A stretch of DNA of 64,000 nt from Actinomadura oligospora ATCC 43269. Lineage in GTDB: Bacteria; Actinomycetota; Actinomycetes; Streptosporangiales; Streptosporangiaceae. Positions 9,834 through 20,300 of this stretch are shown here, in pieces. Each line of letters begins with the position of its first letter. Positions within the stretch are counted from its first letter, which is position 1. The notes beneath the pieces were generated by a model, which saw only the letters and a list, made by a program, of their open reading frames with translations, did not search any database and was not told the origin of the DNA. The stretch is from the NCBI RefSeq assembly GCF_000518265.1, contig NZ_JADG01000013.1, forward strand, positions 275,720 to 339,719. Direction: 5' to 3'. The translations under genes were made by a program, and so were the position numbers.

Positions 9834-10829
9834 GTGAGTAGCGCCGTTCCGTTCGGTCTGCCCGAAGGGCTGACCTCAGATGTGCGGGAGCGGCTCGCCG
9901 CGGTGGAGGAGATGCTGCTCTCCTCCGTGCGGGGCGAGGATCCGTTGCTCTCCGAGGCCTCCAAGCACCTCGTCGACGCGGGGGGCAAGCGGTTCCGGCC
10001 GATGCTGGTGCTGCTCGCCTCCCACTTCGGCTCCCCGGACGCGCCGGGCGTGGTCCCGGCGGCCGTCGTCGTCGAGCTGACCCACCTGGCGACGCTCTAC
10101 CACGACGACGTGATGGACGAGGCGACCGTCCGTCGCGGGCAGGAGTCGGCGAACTCGCGGTGGAACAACACCGTCGCGATCCTCACCGGCGACTACCTGT
10201 TCGCGCGGGCCTCGGACCTGCTGGCCGACCTCGGTCCCGAGGCCGTCCGCATCCAGGCGCGCGCGTTCGCCCGGCTCGTCCGCGGCCAGATCCAGGAGAC
10301 CGTGGGCCCCGCCGAGGGCGTGGACCCGCTCAAGCACTACCTGTCGGTCATGGCCGACAAGACCGGCTCGCTGATCGCGGTCTCCGGCCAGTTCGGCGCG
10401 CTGCTCGCCGGCGCCTCGCCCGCGGTCGTGGACACCATCACGTCCGCGTGCGAGAAGATCGGCATCGCCTTCCAGCTCTCCGACGACATCCTCGACATCG
10501 CGTCCGAGACCGAGGAGTCGGGCAAGACGCCGGGCACCGACCTGCGCGAGGGCATCCGCACGCTACCGATGCACCTGGTCCTTGAAGGCGTCGGCTCCGG
10601 CCCGGACGACGAGCGGCTCCGCGAGCTGCTGGTCGCCGACCTCACCGACGACGCCCTGCACGCCGAGGCGCTCGCGCTGCTCCGCGCCCACCCGGCGATG
10701 GAGCGTGCGCGCGCCGACATGCGCTCCTGGGCCGAGGACGCGCGCGCCGACCTGCTCACGCTCCCGGACATCCCGGCGCGGGACGCCTTCATCGGCCTCT
10801 GCGACTACGTCGTCTCCCGCACCGGCTGA
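9834..10829 (+). CDS. Polyprenyl diphosphate synthase, probably for the menaquinone side chain
   Basis: A trans-isoprenyl diphosphate synthase of 331 residues. It shows the first Asp-rich motif DDVMD at residues 91-95, the GKRFRP motif at 51-56, and the second Asp-rich motif DDILD at 217-221, so it should be active in chain elongation. Its place directly behind nuoN, the enzyme complex that reduces menaquinone, makes a role in quinone tail synthesis (hepta- to nonaprenyl) the best guess; chain length cannot be read from the sequence with confidence. GTG start with AGGGGG at 9823-9827 region, 19 bases after nuoN, so probably in the same transcript. A terminator hairpin follows. Confidence 0.9.
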   Translation: MSSAVPFGLPEGLTSDVRERLAAVEEMLLSSVRGEDPLLSEASKHLVDAGGKRFRPMLVLLASHFGSPDAPGVVPAAVVVELTHLATLYHDDVMDEATVRRGQESANSRWNNTVAILTGDYLFARASDLLADLGPEAVRIQARAFARLVRGQIQETVGPAEGVDPLKHYLSVMADKTGSLIAVSGQFGALLAGASPAVVDTITSACEKIGIAFQLSDDILDIASETEESGKTPGTDLREGIRTLPMHLVLEGVGSGPDDERLRELLVADLTDDALHAEALALLRAHPAMERARADMRSWAEDARADLLTLPDIPARDAFIGLCDYVVSRTG

Positions 10830-10848
10830 CGCTCACGCTCAGAACAGG

Positions 10849-10874
10849 AAAGGCCCTCCGAGGAGGGCCTTTTC
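10849..10874 (+). terminator. Intrinsic terminator ending the nuo-prenyl synthase operon
   Basis: Ten-base arms AAAGGCCCTC and GAGGGCCTTT around a CGAG loop, followed by TTTTCT, 19 bases after the prenyl synthase stop. Confidence 0.85.
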
Positions 10875-10936
10875 TCATGCTCGGGGGCTCGGTTCACGCG
10901 CGGAACTCGAGCTCGAGCGGGGGCGCGGGCGTGGGT

Positions 10937-11326
10937 TCAGCGGACGCCCGGCAGCGCCGAGGGGATGACCGAGGGCCACGGCTTGTTCGAGACGCGGAGT
11001 TTGGTGACCAGGGTGCGGCTCCCGCAGTGGACCGTCACCTTGTAGCTGCCGGACTTCACGCCGTGCTTCACGACGACCTTGGCCTCGCCGTTCGCGCCCT
11101 TGCCGAAGACGGGGACGTCCTTGGTGAACGCCTTCGAGTGCACCCAGTGACGCTTCTTGCCGACCGAGCACTTCAGGACGTCGATCTGGACGTGCTGCCC
11201 GGGCTGGGCGACGGAGGGGCTGAAGCTGACGTCGCGGGACGCCGCGGTGGCCTCGTCGGTGGCGGGGGCGAGCAGGCCGGCTCCGACGATGGCCGCTCCG
11301 ACGACGGCCGTGCTGAGCAGACGCAA
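10937..11326 (-). CDS. Small secreted protein of unknown function
   Basis: A 129-residue protein with a clear signal peptide: basic MRLL start, hydrophobic stretch to about residue 22, and an Ala-rich cleavage region (EATAASRD) near residue 30. The mature part is a single compact domain of about 100 residues with beta-rich, Ig-like spacing (VSFSPSVAQPGQHVQIDVLKC) and two cysteines (in LKCSVG and in VHCGS) that could form a disulphide. Start is TTG, supported by GAGGAG six bases upstream on the minus strand. I do not recognise a specific function; cell-wall or surface location is inferred from the signal peptide. Confidence 0.7.
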   Translation of the reverse strand: MRLLSTAVVGAAIVGAGLLAPATDEATAASRDVSFSPSVAQPGQHVQIDVLKCSVGKKRHWVHSKAFTKDVPVFGKGANGEAKVVVKHGVKSGSYKVTVHCGSRTLVTKLRVSNKPWPSVIPSALPGVR

Positions 11327-11514
11327 CCGGGGCTCCTCGGGGGGTTCGAGTGGATGTCTGGGAGTGTGATCTCCCGCACTCTAGCGGGTGCGGGCATCTC
11401 ACTCTATAGACAGGTTTAAACCGCCGATGGTTGTCGGATTCCTCAGGAAACTTTCAGGGTTTTCCCTGTCTGCCGGAGGACGTCCGCATCGTCCGAGGTC
11501 AGCGCCGGGTGGCG

Positions 11515-12456
11515 TCAGGTGGCGGGCTCGGCGATCGGGTCGGCCAGCGCGGGCGCCGGCGTCTGGCGGGCGAGGCGGCGGGTGCGGCGTCCGGTGAGCA
11601 GACCGTCCACCGTGAGGACGATCAGCGCGGCCCAGACGAGGAGGAACCCGGCCCAGCGGCTCGCGGGCATCTCCTCGTGCTGCACGAGCAGGCCGATGAG
11701 GAACTGCAGGATGGGCGCGAGGTACTGGAGCAGCCCCAGCGTGCTCATCGGCACCCGAACCGCCGAGGCGTTGAACAGCAGCAGCGGGACCGCGGTCACG
11801 ACGCCCGCCGCGGCGAGCAGCGCCATGTTCCCGGCGCCGTGGTGGCCGAACGCCGCCGTTCCGTTCGCCTGCATCACGATCGACACCGCCGCCGCCGGGA
11901 CGAACATGACGGTCGTCTCCACCGCCAGCCCCTCCGCGGACGGCATGGAGGCGAACTTCTTCAGCAGCCCGTAGACGCCGAACGAGCAGGCGAGGACCAG
12001 GGCGATGTAGGGGAGCCGTCCGTAGTCCACCGAGAGGACCGCGACCGCCGCCGTCCCGAGGCCGACCGCGGCCCACTGCCACCGGCGCAGCCGCTCCCGG
12101 AAGATGAGCACCCCGAACAGGATGCTGATCAGCGGGTTGATGAAGTAGCCGAGGGACCCCTCGATCGTCTTCCCGGTGTTCACCGCGTAGATGTAGACGC
12201 ACCAGTTGACCGAGATGAGCACCGACGCGAGCGCCAGCATCCAGAGTTTCCTGCGGTCCAGCGTCCGGATCCAGGACCAGTTGCGCCCGAAGGCGAGGAT
12301 CACCACGATCGCGACGAGCGACCACATGATGCGGTGCGAAACGATCTCCACCGCGTTGGCGGGCTTCAGCAGAGGCCAGTAGAGCGGGAACAGTCCCCAG
12401 AGAACGTACGCAGCGACACCGAACACCATTCCGCGACGGTTGACCACAAAAGGCAC
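11515..12456 (-). CDS. rarD: EamA-family permease, RarD type
   Basis: A ten-helix EamA/DMT permease of about 313 residues. The opening GMVFGVAAYVLWGLFPLYW and the segment VNWCVYIYAVNTGKTIEGSLG are typical of RarD, a putative exporter whose substrate is not established. The hydrophobic helices run through residue 290, followed by a short basic tail. The start is probably GTG at 12456 (VPFVVNRRG) or ATG at 12429; neither has a strong ribosome-binding site, so the start is uncertain. It is divergent from msrA. Confidence 0.85.
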   Translation of the reverse strand: MPFVVNRRGMVFGVAAYVLWGLFPLYWPLLKPANAVEIVSHRIMWSLVAIVVILAFGRNWSWIRTLDRRKLWMLALASVLISVNWCVYIYAVNTGKTIEGSLGYFINPLISILFGVLIFRERLRRWQWAAVGLGTAAVAVLSVDYGRLPYIALVLACSFGVYGLLKKFASMPSAEGLAVETTVMFVPAAAVSIVMQANGTAAFGHHGAGNMALLAAAGVVTAVPLLLFNASAVRVPMSTLGLLQYLAPILQFLIGLLVQHEEMPASRWAGFLLVWAALIVLTVDGLLTGRRTRRLARQTPAPALADPIAEPAT

Positions 12457-12567
12457 GTTATCAGGACGTAAGCAGTCAATCCATGTGACGCTGATGACTG
12501 CCACGGAACGGACGACGGCCCCCTTCACGGCGGACGATCCGGGCGTCGCGGACGTAGTCTGAGAGAC

Positions 12568-13220
<653 letters not shown>

Positions 13221-13224
<4 letters not shown>

Positions 13225-13679
13225 GCGCAAACGAGACGGGCCGCCTGGTTCGCGCGCTCGTGGTAGAGGACAGGGAGGTGATCGCACTCCTTGATCTGCA
13301 AGTCCTGGCGCGGGAGAACGCCGGGCGGGGCTTCAAGGACAGTGAGCCGACCTACGGCGTCCTCGCCTGCCTGCGCTGCTGGGAGATCCTGATCTCCCGG
13401 ATGGAGGACGGATGGCCTCGCCAGGACTACTACATGGTGGACGAGTACCTGCTTGATCTTGGTGTTCGAGATCGCATTGAGAGCTTCCTCAGCGACATGC
13501 CGTCGTCCCTGCGTACCAAGGTCGGTCGTTGCGTGGAGCGACTCGACACACGTTTCCGAGCCGTCACCCGCGAAGACAACGGGGCAGAGTTGTCGAAGTA
13601 CTGGCTTCCTCTGGCTGAGGGCAGCGAAGTCCGCTGGTGGTGGACGCGATGCCCCACCGAGTTGCCGCCCGGATGGTGA
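13221..13679 (+). CDS. Hypothetical protein, small accessory gene
   Basis: A 152-residue soluble protein with no signal peptide or membrane helix that I can see. Distinct features are an acidic N-terminal half, the run LRTKVGRCVERLDTRFRAVT, and a Trp-rich end (WLPLAEGSEVRWWWTRCP) that looks conserved in character rather than random. Codons are less GC-rich at third positions than in msrA upstream, suggesting later acquisition. The GTG start overlaps the msrA stop. I do not recognise a family; by size and neighbourhood it could be an immunity-type or other accessory protein, which is only a guess. Confidence 0.6.
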
Positions 13680-13888
13680 ATGACGTTCCTGGCCTGCGCG
13701 AGGCTCCCAAGGGTCGGCTTCTACTCGGCCTCGGTCGAGGGGGCGCCGGGCTCGTTTGACCCCGGTCACTTCCCAGCCTGGTGATCCTCTGAGGCTCACC
13801 GAGTATCGTCACTTGGCACTGAGGGCCTGAGGGGATTGGCCTGTCGTGCCCGTGGACATGCCCCGCCGGGCAATGCAAAGGGAGCCGA

Positions 13889-14230
13889 GTGCCTGTGGAC
13901 AAGGCCGGTTGGTACGGAGTGCGTTGCTTGTTCCGCTGGTCGCAGGAGGTGGGGCGGCCTTACGAGGAGAGCATCACCGTTTGGCGGGCGGCTTCCTTCG
14001 ATGACGCGATCGCGAAGGCGGAGTCTGAGGCGTGTGAGCGTGCCGCCCTGCTTGGCGGAGAGTATCTAGGACTGGCGCAGGCGTATCTCATCGGGGATGA
14101 GCCGCCAGGCGATGGGGCCGAAGTCTTCTCGCTTATACGTGAGAGTGCCTTCGAGCCGGACGCCTACCTCACGCGGTTCTTCGACACGGGAGACGAACGC
14201 CAGGGCGAGACCGCGTCGACCGACTCGTGA
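13889..14230 (+). CDS. DUF4288-type small protein
   Basis: A 113-residue soluble protein resembling DUF4288 members: an opening WYGVRCLFRWSQ strand, a central YEESITVWRAASFDDAIAKAE segment and a helix with many Ala and Glu. Function of the family is unknown. GTG start with AAGGGAG at 13878-13884. GC at third positions is lower than in the flanking core genes. Together with the preceding hypothetical gene it sits between msrA and a duplicated fragment of the msrA 3' end. Family call is from memory of the pattern and moderately sure. Confidence 0.6.
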   Translation: MPVDKAGWYGVRCLFRWSQEVGRPYEESITVWRAASFDDAIAKAESEACERAALLGGEYLGLAQAYLIGDEPPGDGAEVFSLIRESAFEPDAYLTRFFDTGDERQGETASTDS

Positions 14231-14325
14231 GCAGCTCAGCCTCCGGGGCCATGTGCCCGGCGTTGCGACCTTTACTGGCGTCCCTGCGTTCGCCGGGACG
14301 GGGCACTTGGCAGGGAGGACAGGAG

Positions 14326-14369
14326 GCACCGGCTCACCTGCCCCGTAGGCGTCGCCCCCCCCCCCCCCC
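14326..14369 (+). repeat. Duplicated 3' end of msrA running into a 15-base C tract
   Basis: Bases 14326-14359 repeat bases 13181-13215 of msrA (GCACCGGCCTCACCTGCCCC and onward through GTAGGCGTCGCCCCC) with one C missing. There is no matching sequence upstream of either copy. Copy 2 ends in 15 consecutive C residues (14355-14369), then GGAGGAGTAAG. The two copies bracket the hypothetical and DUF4288 genes. Confidence 0.85.
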
Positions 14370-14516
14370 GGAGGAGTAAGGCATGGTGCGGGAGCACGCT
14401 TGGCGGGGGCGTAGAGGCAGGTTCCGGCAGGTGGGCGGGAGCTTGCTCGGGGAGGGTGGCTGCTGGGGTTGATAATGACTGGCCGAAGGGAATCGGTCGG
14501 CCTCACTATCGACGGC

Positions 14517-15110
14517 ATGGGAGAACCACAGCACAGGGTTCGTGCTCTTTACACGGCGTCCACGATCACCGTCTATCAGGCGTACGGTCCTGAGATCGGG
14601 GTGCCTGCAGCGCGCGAGGGCCGGTTTCCTTCGGCTTGGAAGCGGGATCGGATGACGTGGATCAAGCCGTCCTTCCTGTGGATGATGTACCGCTGTGGCT
14701 GGGGTACGAAGGCTGGGCAGGAGACCGTCCTCGCGGTCGAGATCACTCGCGGGGGGTTCGAGTGGGCGCTGCAGCACTCGTGTCTGTCGCATTACGTGCC
14801 CGGACCGCACCCGGATCGCGATGCTTGGCAGCGGCAGGTCAAGCGCGCACCGGCGCGCGTCCAGTGGGATCCCGAGCGTGACCTGCACCTGCGGCCCCTG
14901 CCTCACCGCTCCCTGCAACTCGGGCTCTCCGGTGAGGCCGCACGACGTTACGCGGACGAGTGGATCGTCTCCATCGACGACGTGACACCGCTTGTCCATG
15001 AGATCCACGCGCTCGTTCAGGGGCGTGATCAGGATTCCGCGACTCGACTACTGCCGAAGGAGCGTCCGTACCCCTCCGGGGACGACCTCCTGGCACACAT
15101 CGGAGGATGA
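14517..15110 (+). CDS. DUF4291 domain protein
   Basis: About 197 residues covering a whole DUF4291 domain. Recognisable family segments are VRALYTASTITVYQAYGPEIG, the run WKRDRMTWIKPSFLWMMYRCGW, and the segment TRGGFEWALQHSCLSHY. The family is widespread in bacteria and fungi and has no proven function. The chosen start is ATG at 14517 (MGEPQHRV), which fits where the domain begins; ATG at 14475 is possible. GATAAT at 14471-14476 could be a -10 element. Soluble, no signal peptide. It lies in the lower-GC accessory patch. Confidence 0.8.
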   Translation: MGEPQHRVRALYTASTITVYQAYGPEIGVPAAREGRFPSAWKRDRMTWIKPSFLWMMYRCGWGTKAGQETVLAVEITRGGFEWALQHSCLSHYVPGPHPDRDAWQRQVKRAPARVQWDPERDLHLRPLPHRSLQLGLSGEAARRYADEWIVSIDDVTPLVHEIHALVQGRDQDSATRLLPKERPYPSGDDLLAHIGG

Positions 15111-15289
15111 ACGGCCTGCCGGTTGCCCGGGATTGGGGTCGAGGAGGCAGCGGAGCGGGCTTTGTGGGCTTGATGGGCGGAGGTTCGGCGGAGGGCTGAC
15201 CGTGCGCTTGACGAGATTGCCTTGCTTACCTGGTTGGTATTCCGGGTCCCGGAGAGCTCTAGGGTGATCGCCCGTTTCGGCTGTTGGGG

Positions 15290-15565
15290 TTAGCCGGGGC
15301 CGCCTTGGGTGGCGGACCACCACCAGAGCCAGAGTAGGAACAGGGTGGTGAGGACGCCCAGGAGCAGTGGCCAGTTGAAGCCGGCCTTTCTGGCGGTTCG
15401 GGTGCGGGGCATGGGTGTTCCTTCGGTCGGGTGGGCAGGGACGGGTTTGCGTGAGCGCTTTTTGCGGCGTGAGACCAGGAATGTGGCCACTGCGGCGGCG
15501 GTTGCGGTTCCGGCGAGGATTGGCCAGGTGAGAGCCGCTTTCCTGCCGGTTCGGCGGCGGACCAT
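15290..15565 (-). CDS. Small membrane protein made of two similar one-helix units (possibly two genes)
   Basis: The frame encodes 91 residues with two similar units: RRRTGRKAALTWPIL plus a membrane helix, then RTRTARKAGFNWPLLLG plus a second helix rich in Leu and Trp. Each unit has its own plausible start: ATG at 15565 preceded by GAAGGAAGCGAGG, and ATG at 15412 preceded by GAAGGA six bases upstream. It may therefore be read as one two-helix protein or as a separate 40-residue one-helix protein from 15412. Function unknown; the basic N-terminal residues would place the N-terminus in the cytoplasm. Bases 15111-15289 before the stop hold no other gene I can support. Confidence 0.5.
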   Translation of the reverse strand: MVRRRTGRKAALTWPILAGTATAAAVATFLVSRRKKRSRKPVPAHPTEGTPMPRTRTARKAGFNWPLLLGVLTTLFLLWLWWWSATQGGPG

Positions 15566-15676
15566 GGGCGCCTCGCTTCCTTCATGGGGAAGATGCGGCG
15601 AAGGTGGGGCGGGTAATCCCACGGGCGCGCAAAGTGGCGATGATCGGGGTGGCCGAGCCCAGGGTTCGGGCACATT

Positions 15677-16063
15677 GTGACCATGACGGATGCAGATCTG
15701 CGGGTTGAAATGCGCCTGGAGGTGGCGCTGGGGGACACGGCCATCGCCGTGGGGTCCGGGGACGTTCCGGTCCTGGCGACGCCCAGGGTGGTGGCGCTGT
15801 TCGAGGCGGCCACGGTTCGGGCGCTCGAAGGACGGCTTGATGTGGCGGAGACGTCGGTCGGGACGCGGGTGGAGGTCGATCACCTGGTGGCGAGTCCGGT
15901 GGGAGCGCGCGTGGCGATCATCGCCGAGCTGATCGAGCGGGACGGGCGGCGCGTGGTGTTCGACGTCCGGGCCGTGGGGGAGGACGGGACGGTGCTGGCC
16001 ACCGGGCGAGTGCAGCGCGTTGTGGTGGACCGGGAGCGGTTTCTCGCGCGTGTTCGCGCATAG
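15677..16063 (+). CDS. Hotdog-fold thioesterase, FlK-like
   Basis: A 128-residue single hotdog-fold domain of the fluoroacetyl-CoA-thioesterase-like class. The segments DTAIAVGSGDVPVLATPRVVALFEAATV and TSVGTRVEVDHLVASPVGARV carry the typical Thr/Glu helix and the His in VDHL expected for acyl-CoA hydrolysis. The substrate cannot be told. GTG at 15677 or ATG at 15683 are both possible starts; the gene stands alone, divergent from the small membrane protein. Full domain, no oddities. Confidence 0.8.
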   Translation: MTMTDADLRVEMRLEVALGDTAIAVGSGDVPVLATPRVVALFEAATVRALEGRLDVAETSVGTRVEVDHLVASPVGARVAIIAELIERDGRRVVFDVRAVGEDGTVLATGRVQRVVVDRERFLARVRA

Positions 16064-16457
16064 CGAACAAAGGGTGGCGGAGCGCCGAGCCCTTCAGGAG
16101 AAGGGGATCCGGCGCTCGGCCCGGTGGTTCCGCCGGCGGCGGAAGGGTGATGTCAGTACGGCAGGAGGCGGCCCGAGGGCGTCCTGAGGTCGAGCGGGCT
16201 CGGTTGACGTGGGGGTCGCGGGCGTTTGACGAGCTGCTGCCGTGCCATGGTGATCATCTCCCCCGTCGGGCCGGGTTTAACCCGTTCGATCGAGCCGATG
16301 TCGCGCTCACCTCGTTCGACGTGGCCGCCGAGCGTCAGGTTCGACGAGCTTATGCGACGTCCTTCTGCCCGTTCGACCGATTTTCCGGAAGCCGGTCATG
16401 CTCCGCGTGGCGGGTGGGTCGCCCGGAGTGAGGGGATCGGAGATCGTTTCGGGGGTG
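16064..16457. other. Non-coding stretch between thioesterase and ABC permease genes
   Basis: No convincing gene. Near 16077-16120 the GC-rich segments GCGGAGCGCC and GGCGCTCGGC can pair imperfectly and may help end the thioesterase transcript. The open frame at 16147-16431 has no family-like character and no ribosome-binding site. Confidence 0.5.
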
Positions 16458-17390
16458 TCAGGAGACGATGTCGCGGTTGCGGAAGCGGCGGAACGCCAGC
16501 GCCAGCAGGACGAGGGCGTAGGCGACCGAGATCGTGGCGCCCTTGATCATGCCGGTCCACTGGATCTGCGGCTGGAGCGCGTCCGTCCACGCGTACATCC
16601 AGTGGGTGGGCAGGAAGTCGCGCCAGCCGCCGAGCGCGGTCACCGCGTCCAGGATGTTGCTGACGATCACCAGGCCGACCGCGCCGCCGACCGCGCCGAG
16701 CGGCGAGTCGGTCAGGACCGACAGCAGGAACGCCAGCGCCGCCACCACCAGCTCGCTGACCAGGGCATAGGCGATGACGATCCCCATCCGGCCGAGCGCG
16801 GTGCCGACCGGGACGGTGCCGCCGGTCGGCAGCCGCACGTCGTGCCAGCCGAACGCGACGGTTCCCGCGACCAGCGACATCAGCGGCAGGCTGACGACCG
16901 CGACGGTCGCGTACGCGAGCCCGACGATCAGCTTCTGGCGGAGCAGCCGGGCGCGCGGGACGGGCGCGGCGAGCAGGTAGCGCAGGGACGACCAGCTCGC
17001 CTCGCTCGCGACGGTGTCGCCGCAGAACAGGGCCACCGCGACGACGAGCAGGAAGCCCGCCGACACGAACAGGGCGAAGAGGGCGAAGTTCAGCGCGCCG
17101 GAGGTCGCGACGTCCACCAGTGCGGGCGCGCCCTGCCGGGACGAGTCGCCGCCGATCTCGAACGCGGCGACCAGCACCCAGGGGAGGATCAGCAGGATCG
17201 CGAACGCCAGCAATGTCCGGCGTCGCCGGAACTGTCGTATCGCCTCCACGCGCAGCGGCAGCGTCCGCCCGACCGCGTACCCGGTGGACGAACCGTCCGC
17301 CGCGTGCGGGGTGCCCGGGGTTTCGGACGGGCCCGGGACGACGGTTCCGGACGGGGGGGCGCTGCCGTTGAGAGGCGCGGTTCCGGTCAT
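16458..17390 (-). CDS. ABC-2-type transporter permease
   Basis: A 310-residue membrane protein with a 50-residue Pro/Gly-rich cytoplasmic N-terminus and about six helices: near residues 60-80, 100-125, 150-190, 205-230, 235-250 and 285-305. The segment EASWSSLRYLLAAPVPRARLLRQKL is the amphipathic coupling segment typical of ABC-2 (NatB-like) permeases. It starts with an ATG overlapping the stop of the hydrolase-ATPase fusion gene, so the two should be made together and form one exporter. Substrate unknown. Confidence 0.88.
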   Translation of the reverse strand: MTGTAPLNGSAPPSGTVVPGPSETPGTPHAADGSSTGYAVGRTLPLRVEAIRQFRRRRTLLAFAILLILPWVLVAAFEIGGDSSRQGAPALVDVATSGALNFALFALFVSAGFLLVVAVALFCGDTVASEASWSSLRYLLAAPVPRARLLRQKLIVGLAYATVAVVSLPLMSLVAGTVAFGWHDVRLPTGGTVPVGTALGRMGIVIAYALVSELVVAALAFLLSVLTDSPLGAVGGAVGLVIVSNILDAVTALGGWRDFLPTHWMYAWTDALQPQIQWTGMIKGATISVAYALVLLALAFRRFRNRDIVS

Positions 17391-20300
17391 GATCCCTCTC
17401 CGATGATCTCCAGGAACGCGTCCTCCAGGCGGCGTCCGGTGCCGGTGATCTCGCTGACCGGGCCCGCCGCGACGCGCCGTCCGCCGGCCATGACCACCGC
17501 GTGCGTGCAGCTCTGCTCGACCTCGGCGAGCAGGTGGCTGGACACGATCACGGTCCGGCCGGACGCGGCGTACCGCACCAGCACCTCGCGCATCTCGCGG
17601 ATCTGCGGCGGGTCCAGGCCGTTGGTCGGCTCGTCCAGGACGAGCAGGTCGGGCAGCCCGAGCATGGCCTGCGCGATGGCGAGGCGCTGCCGCATGCCCT
17701 GCGAGTAGGTGCGGACGGCCCGGTCGAGCGCGGCGCCGAGGTCCGCGATCTCCAGGGCCTCCTCGAGGTGCGCGGATCCGGCCGGACGGCCCGTCGCCCG
17801 CCAGTACAGGTCGAGGTTGTCGCGCCCGGACAGGTGCGGCAGGAACCCCGGGCCCTCGACGAACGACCCGAGCCGCGACAGCACCGGCGCGCCCGGAGTC
17901 ACCCGGTGCCCGAAGATCCGGATCTCGCCCTCGTCCGGATGGATCAGCCCCATCAGCATGCGCAGCGTCGTCGTCTTCCCCGCGCCGTTCGGACCCAGCA
18001 GCCCGAGCACCTGCCCGCGCTCGACCCGGAACGACAACTCCGACACGGCGCGGTAGCCGTTCGAGTAGGCCTTGGTCAGCCCACTGATCTCCAACGGCAC
18101 GTCGGCCAGGCCGGGATCGAAGGCGGCCTTGGCCGGTCGACGCTCCGGACCGTCCGTGAGCGCCTTCGAACCGTTGGCGCCTGCCGACGCGCCGCTGCCC
18201 GCACCGACCTTGTCGGTTTGGGCGCCACGACGGGCCGGGCTGTTGCCGTCCGCCTGTGCATCGGGGGCTGGGTTGCCCTCGTTCGGGTGCGAGCCATTGC
18301 CTGTGCTTGTGGCGCTGGGGGTCTTGGTGGGTTTGGTGGTTTCGTCGGGCTGTGGAGCCGTGATCGTGGCGGTTGCTTTGGCCTGCGCCTTGGCGGGTTT
18401 GGCTGTGCGCGGCTCGGAGCCTGTGGCGGGGGCCGGGAGGATCGGCTTTCGGCGGCCGGTGAGGAGGATTCCGGCGGCGATCGCGGCGGCGGCCACAGGA
18501 AGGGCCCAGACCCAGGCGGGGAGCGGGGCGGCCGGGGTGCGCAGCGACGGGACGGACGGGACGGTGATGCCCGACGTGGCCGCGACCGTGTACGACGCGG
18601 GCTTGGGTGGCGTCGCGAAGCCCATGTCGGTCGTCGAGACGACGACACGGATCCGGTGGCCCGCCTCGAAGCGGTAGTCGAGTGCGGGCAGCGTGACGGT
18701 CACGTCGTCCGATGAGGACACGTGGAAGGGCGCGGCGAGCCGCCGGGCCGGGGTGGCGCCCCCGCCCGGTGCGACGTCGTAGAGCTTGGCGAACAGCGAC
18801 GCGCCGTCCGACGGGACGTTCGTGACCTTGAGGCGCAGGGACGCGGCCCCCGTGAGCTGGACCGCCCCGGTGAGCGCAGGCGTGTCGAACACGGCCGACT
18901 GGCCTGGGACGTCCAGCGTGAAGCCGCCCCCACCGCCGGAACCGCCCCTGCTGCCCGTGCCGCCACGGCCACCGTCGTTGCCGCCACCGGCGCCGTCGTC
19001 ACCGCTGCCGCCGCCCATGACCTGGCCGCCGAGCGAGCCCAGCGCGTCCAGGCCGCCGAGGCCGGGCAGCGCGGAGATCGACGCCGGGGTGCCGCCCGCC
19101 GGGTTCTGGACGGTCTGTGCCGCTCCCCTCAACGGCAGCGTCCGCGGGTTCGCCGACAGCCCCGGATACGTCCCGGTGGACGCGGCGCGCACGACCACAC
19201 GCTGGCTGGACGAGTCGATACCGCCCGCACGCGTCACAGTGAATCCGTCGCCCGTCGCGCCGCCGCCTTGGGTGGGAGGTGGCTTCGGGCCTTTCGCGGT
19301 GGCCGTTGGCGTGTTGCTCTTCAGGTAGGTGTCGAACCAGGTGCGTACATAGCCCTCCAGTCGGCTCGTCTCGGGATCGCCGCCATCATGTCCCCCCTGA
19401 TACCAAACGGTTCGGACGGGCGAATCGTTGTGGGCGATCGCGCGCGCGTTCGCATCCGCCTGGTCCAAGGGGAACAATGAGTCGGATTGTCCCTGGATGA
19501 GCAGCGAGGGGACCCGGATTCGGGTGGCCACAACCATCGGACTGGACCTGGCCAGAAGGCTCAACGCCTCCGGCGTCGGACGTCCGGACTCGGCGACCTG
19601 CTGGTACATCGTGCACAGCGCGGGCAGGAAGCGGCCGCAGGCGGAACCGTCCGCGCCGCTGGTGAAGAAGAGCCCGGCCCACAGCTTCTTGAAGACGCCG
19701 GCGCCCGGGCCCCGGCCGGTCGCGTTGGGGAAGAAGACGTCGGGCAGGCTGTACCAGGTGATGCGCGGGGCGATGGCGTCCACGCGGCGGTCGAAGCCCG
19801 CGGTCATCAGCGCGATCGCGCCGCCGTAGGACTCGCCGGTCATGCCCACGCGCGGGTCGCCCGGGCCGTCCAGCCGGACCTCGGGACGGCGCGCCAGCCA
19901 GTCGACCAGCTGCCGGACGTCCTTGACCTCGTAGTCGGGGGAGTTCAGCGCGATCTGCCCGGTCGAGCGGCCGAAACCGCGCGCCGACCAGGTCAGCACC
20001 GCGTAGCCGTCGCGGGCCAGCCGCCGCGCCTCGGCGCGCATGTCGTCCTTGGTGCCGCCGAACCCGTGCCCGAGCAGGATCGCCGGGGAGCGTCCGCTCC
20101 CGGCCGGACGGTAGAACGCCGTGTCCAGCCGGACCTGCTGGTCGTCGCGCGGCCCGTCCACCACGGAGATCCACTGCTCGGACGAGGCGACCGCGCGCCC
20201 GTCCGACGCGGCGACCCCGTAGGCCAGGCCGCCCGCGGCGGCCAGGGCCACGGCGCCTCCGGCGGCCGTCCAGCGCCGTCCCCGGCCTCCGATGGCCGCC

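Noticed and set aside
16147..16431. Possible 94-residue gene
   Set aside because: No ribosome-binding site, no family-like pattern, codon use not typical; treated as non-coding.
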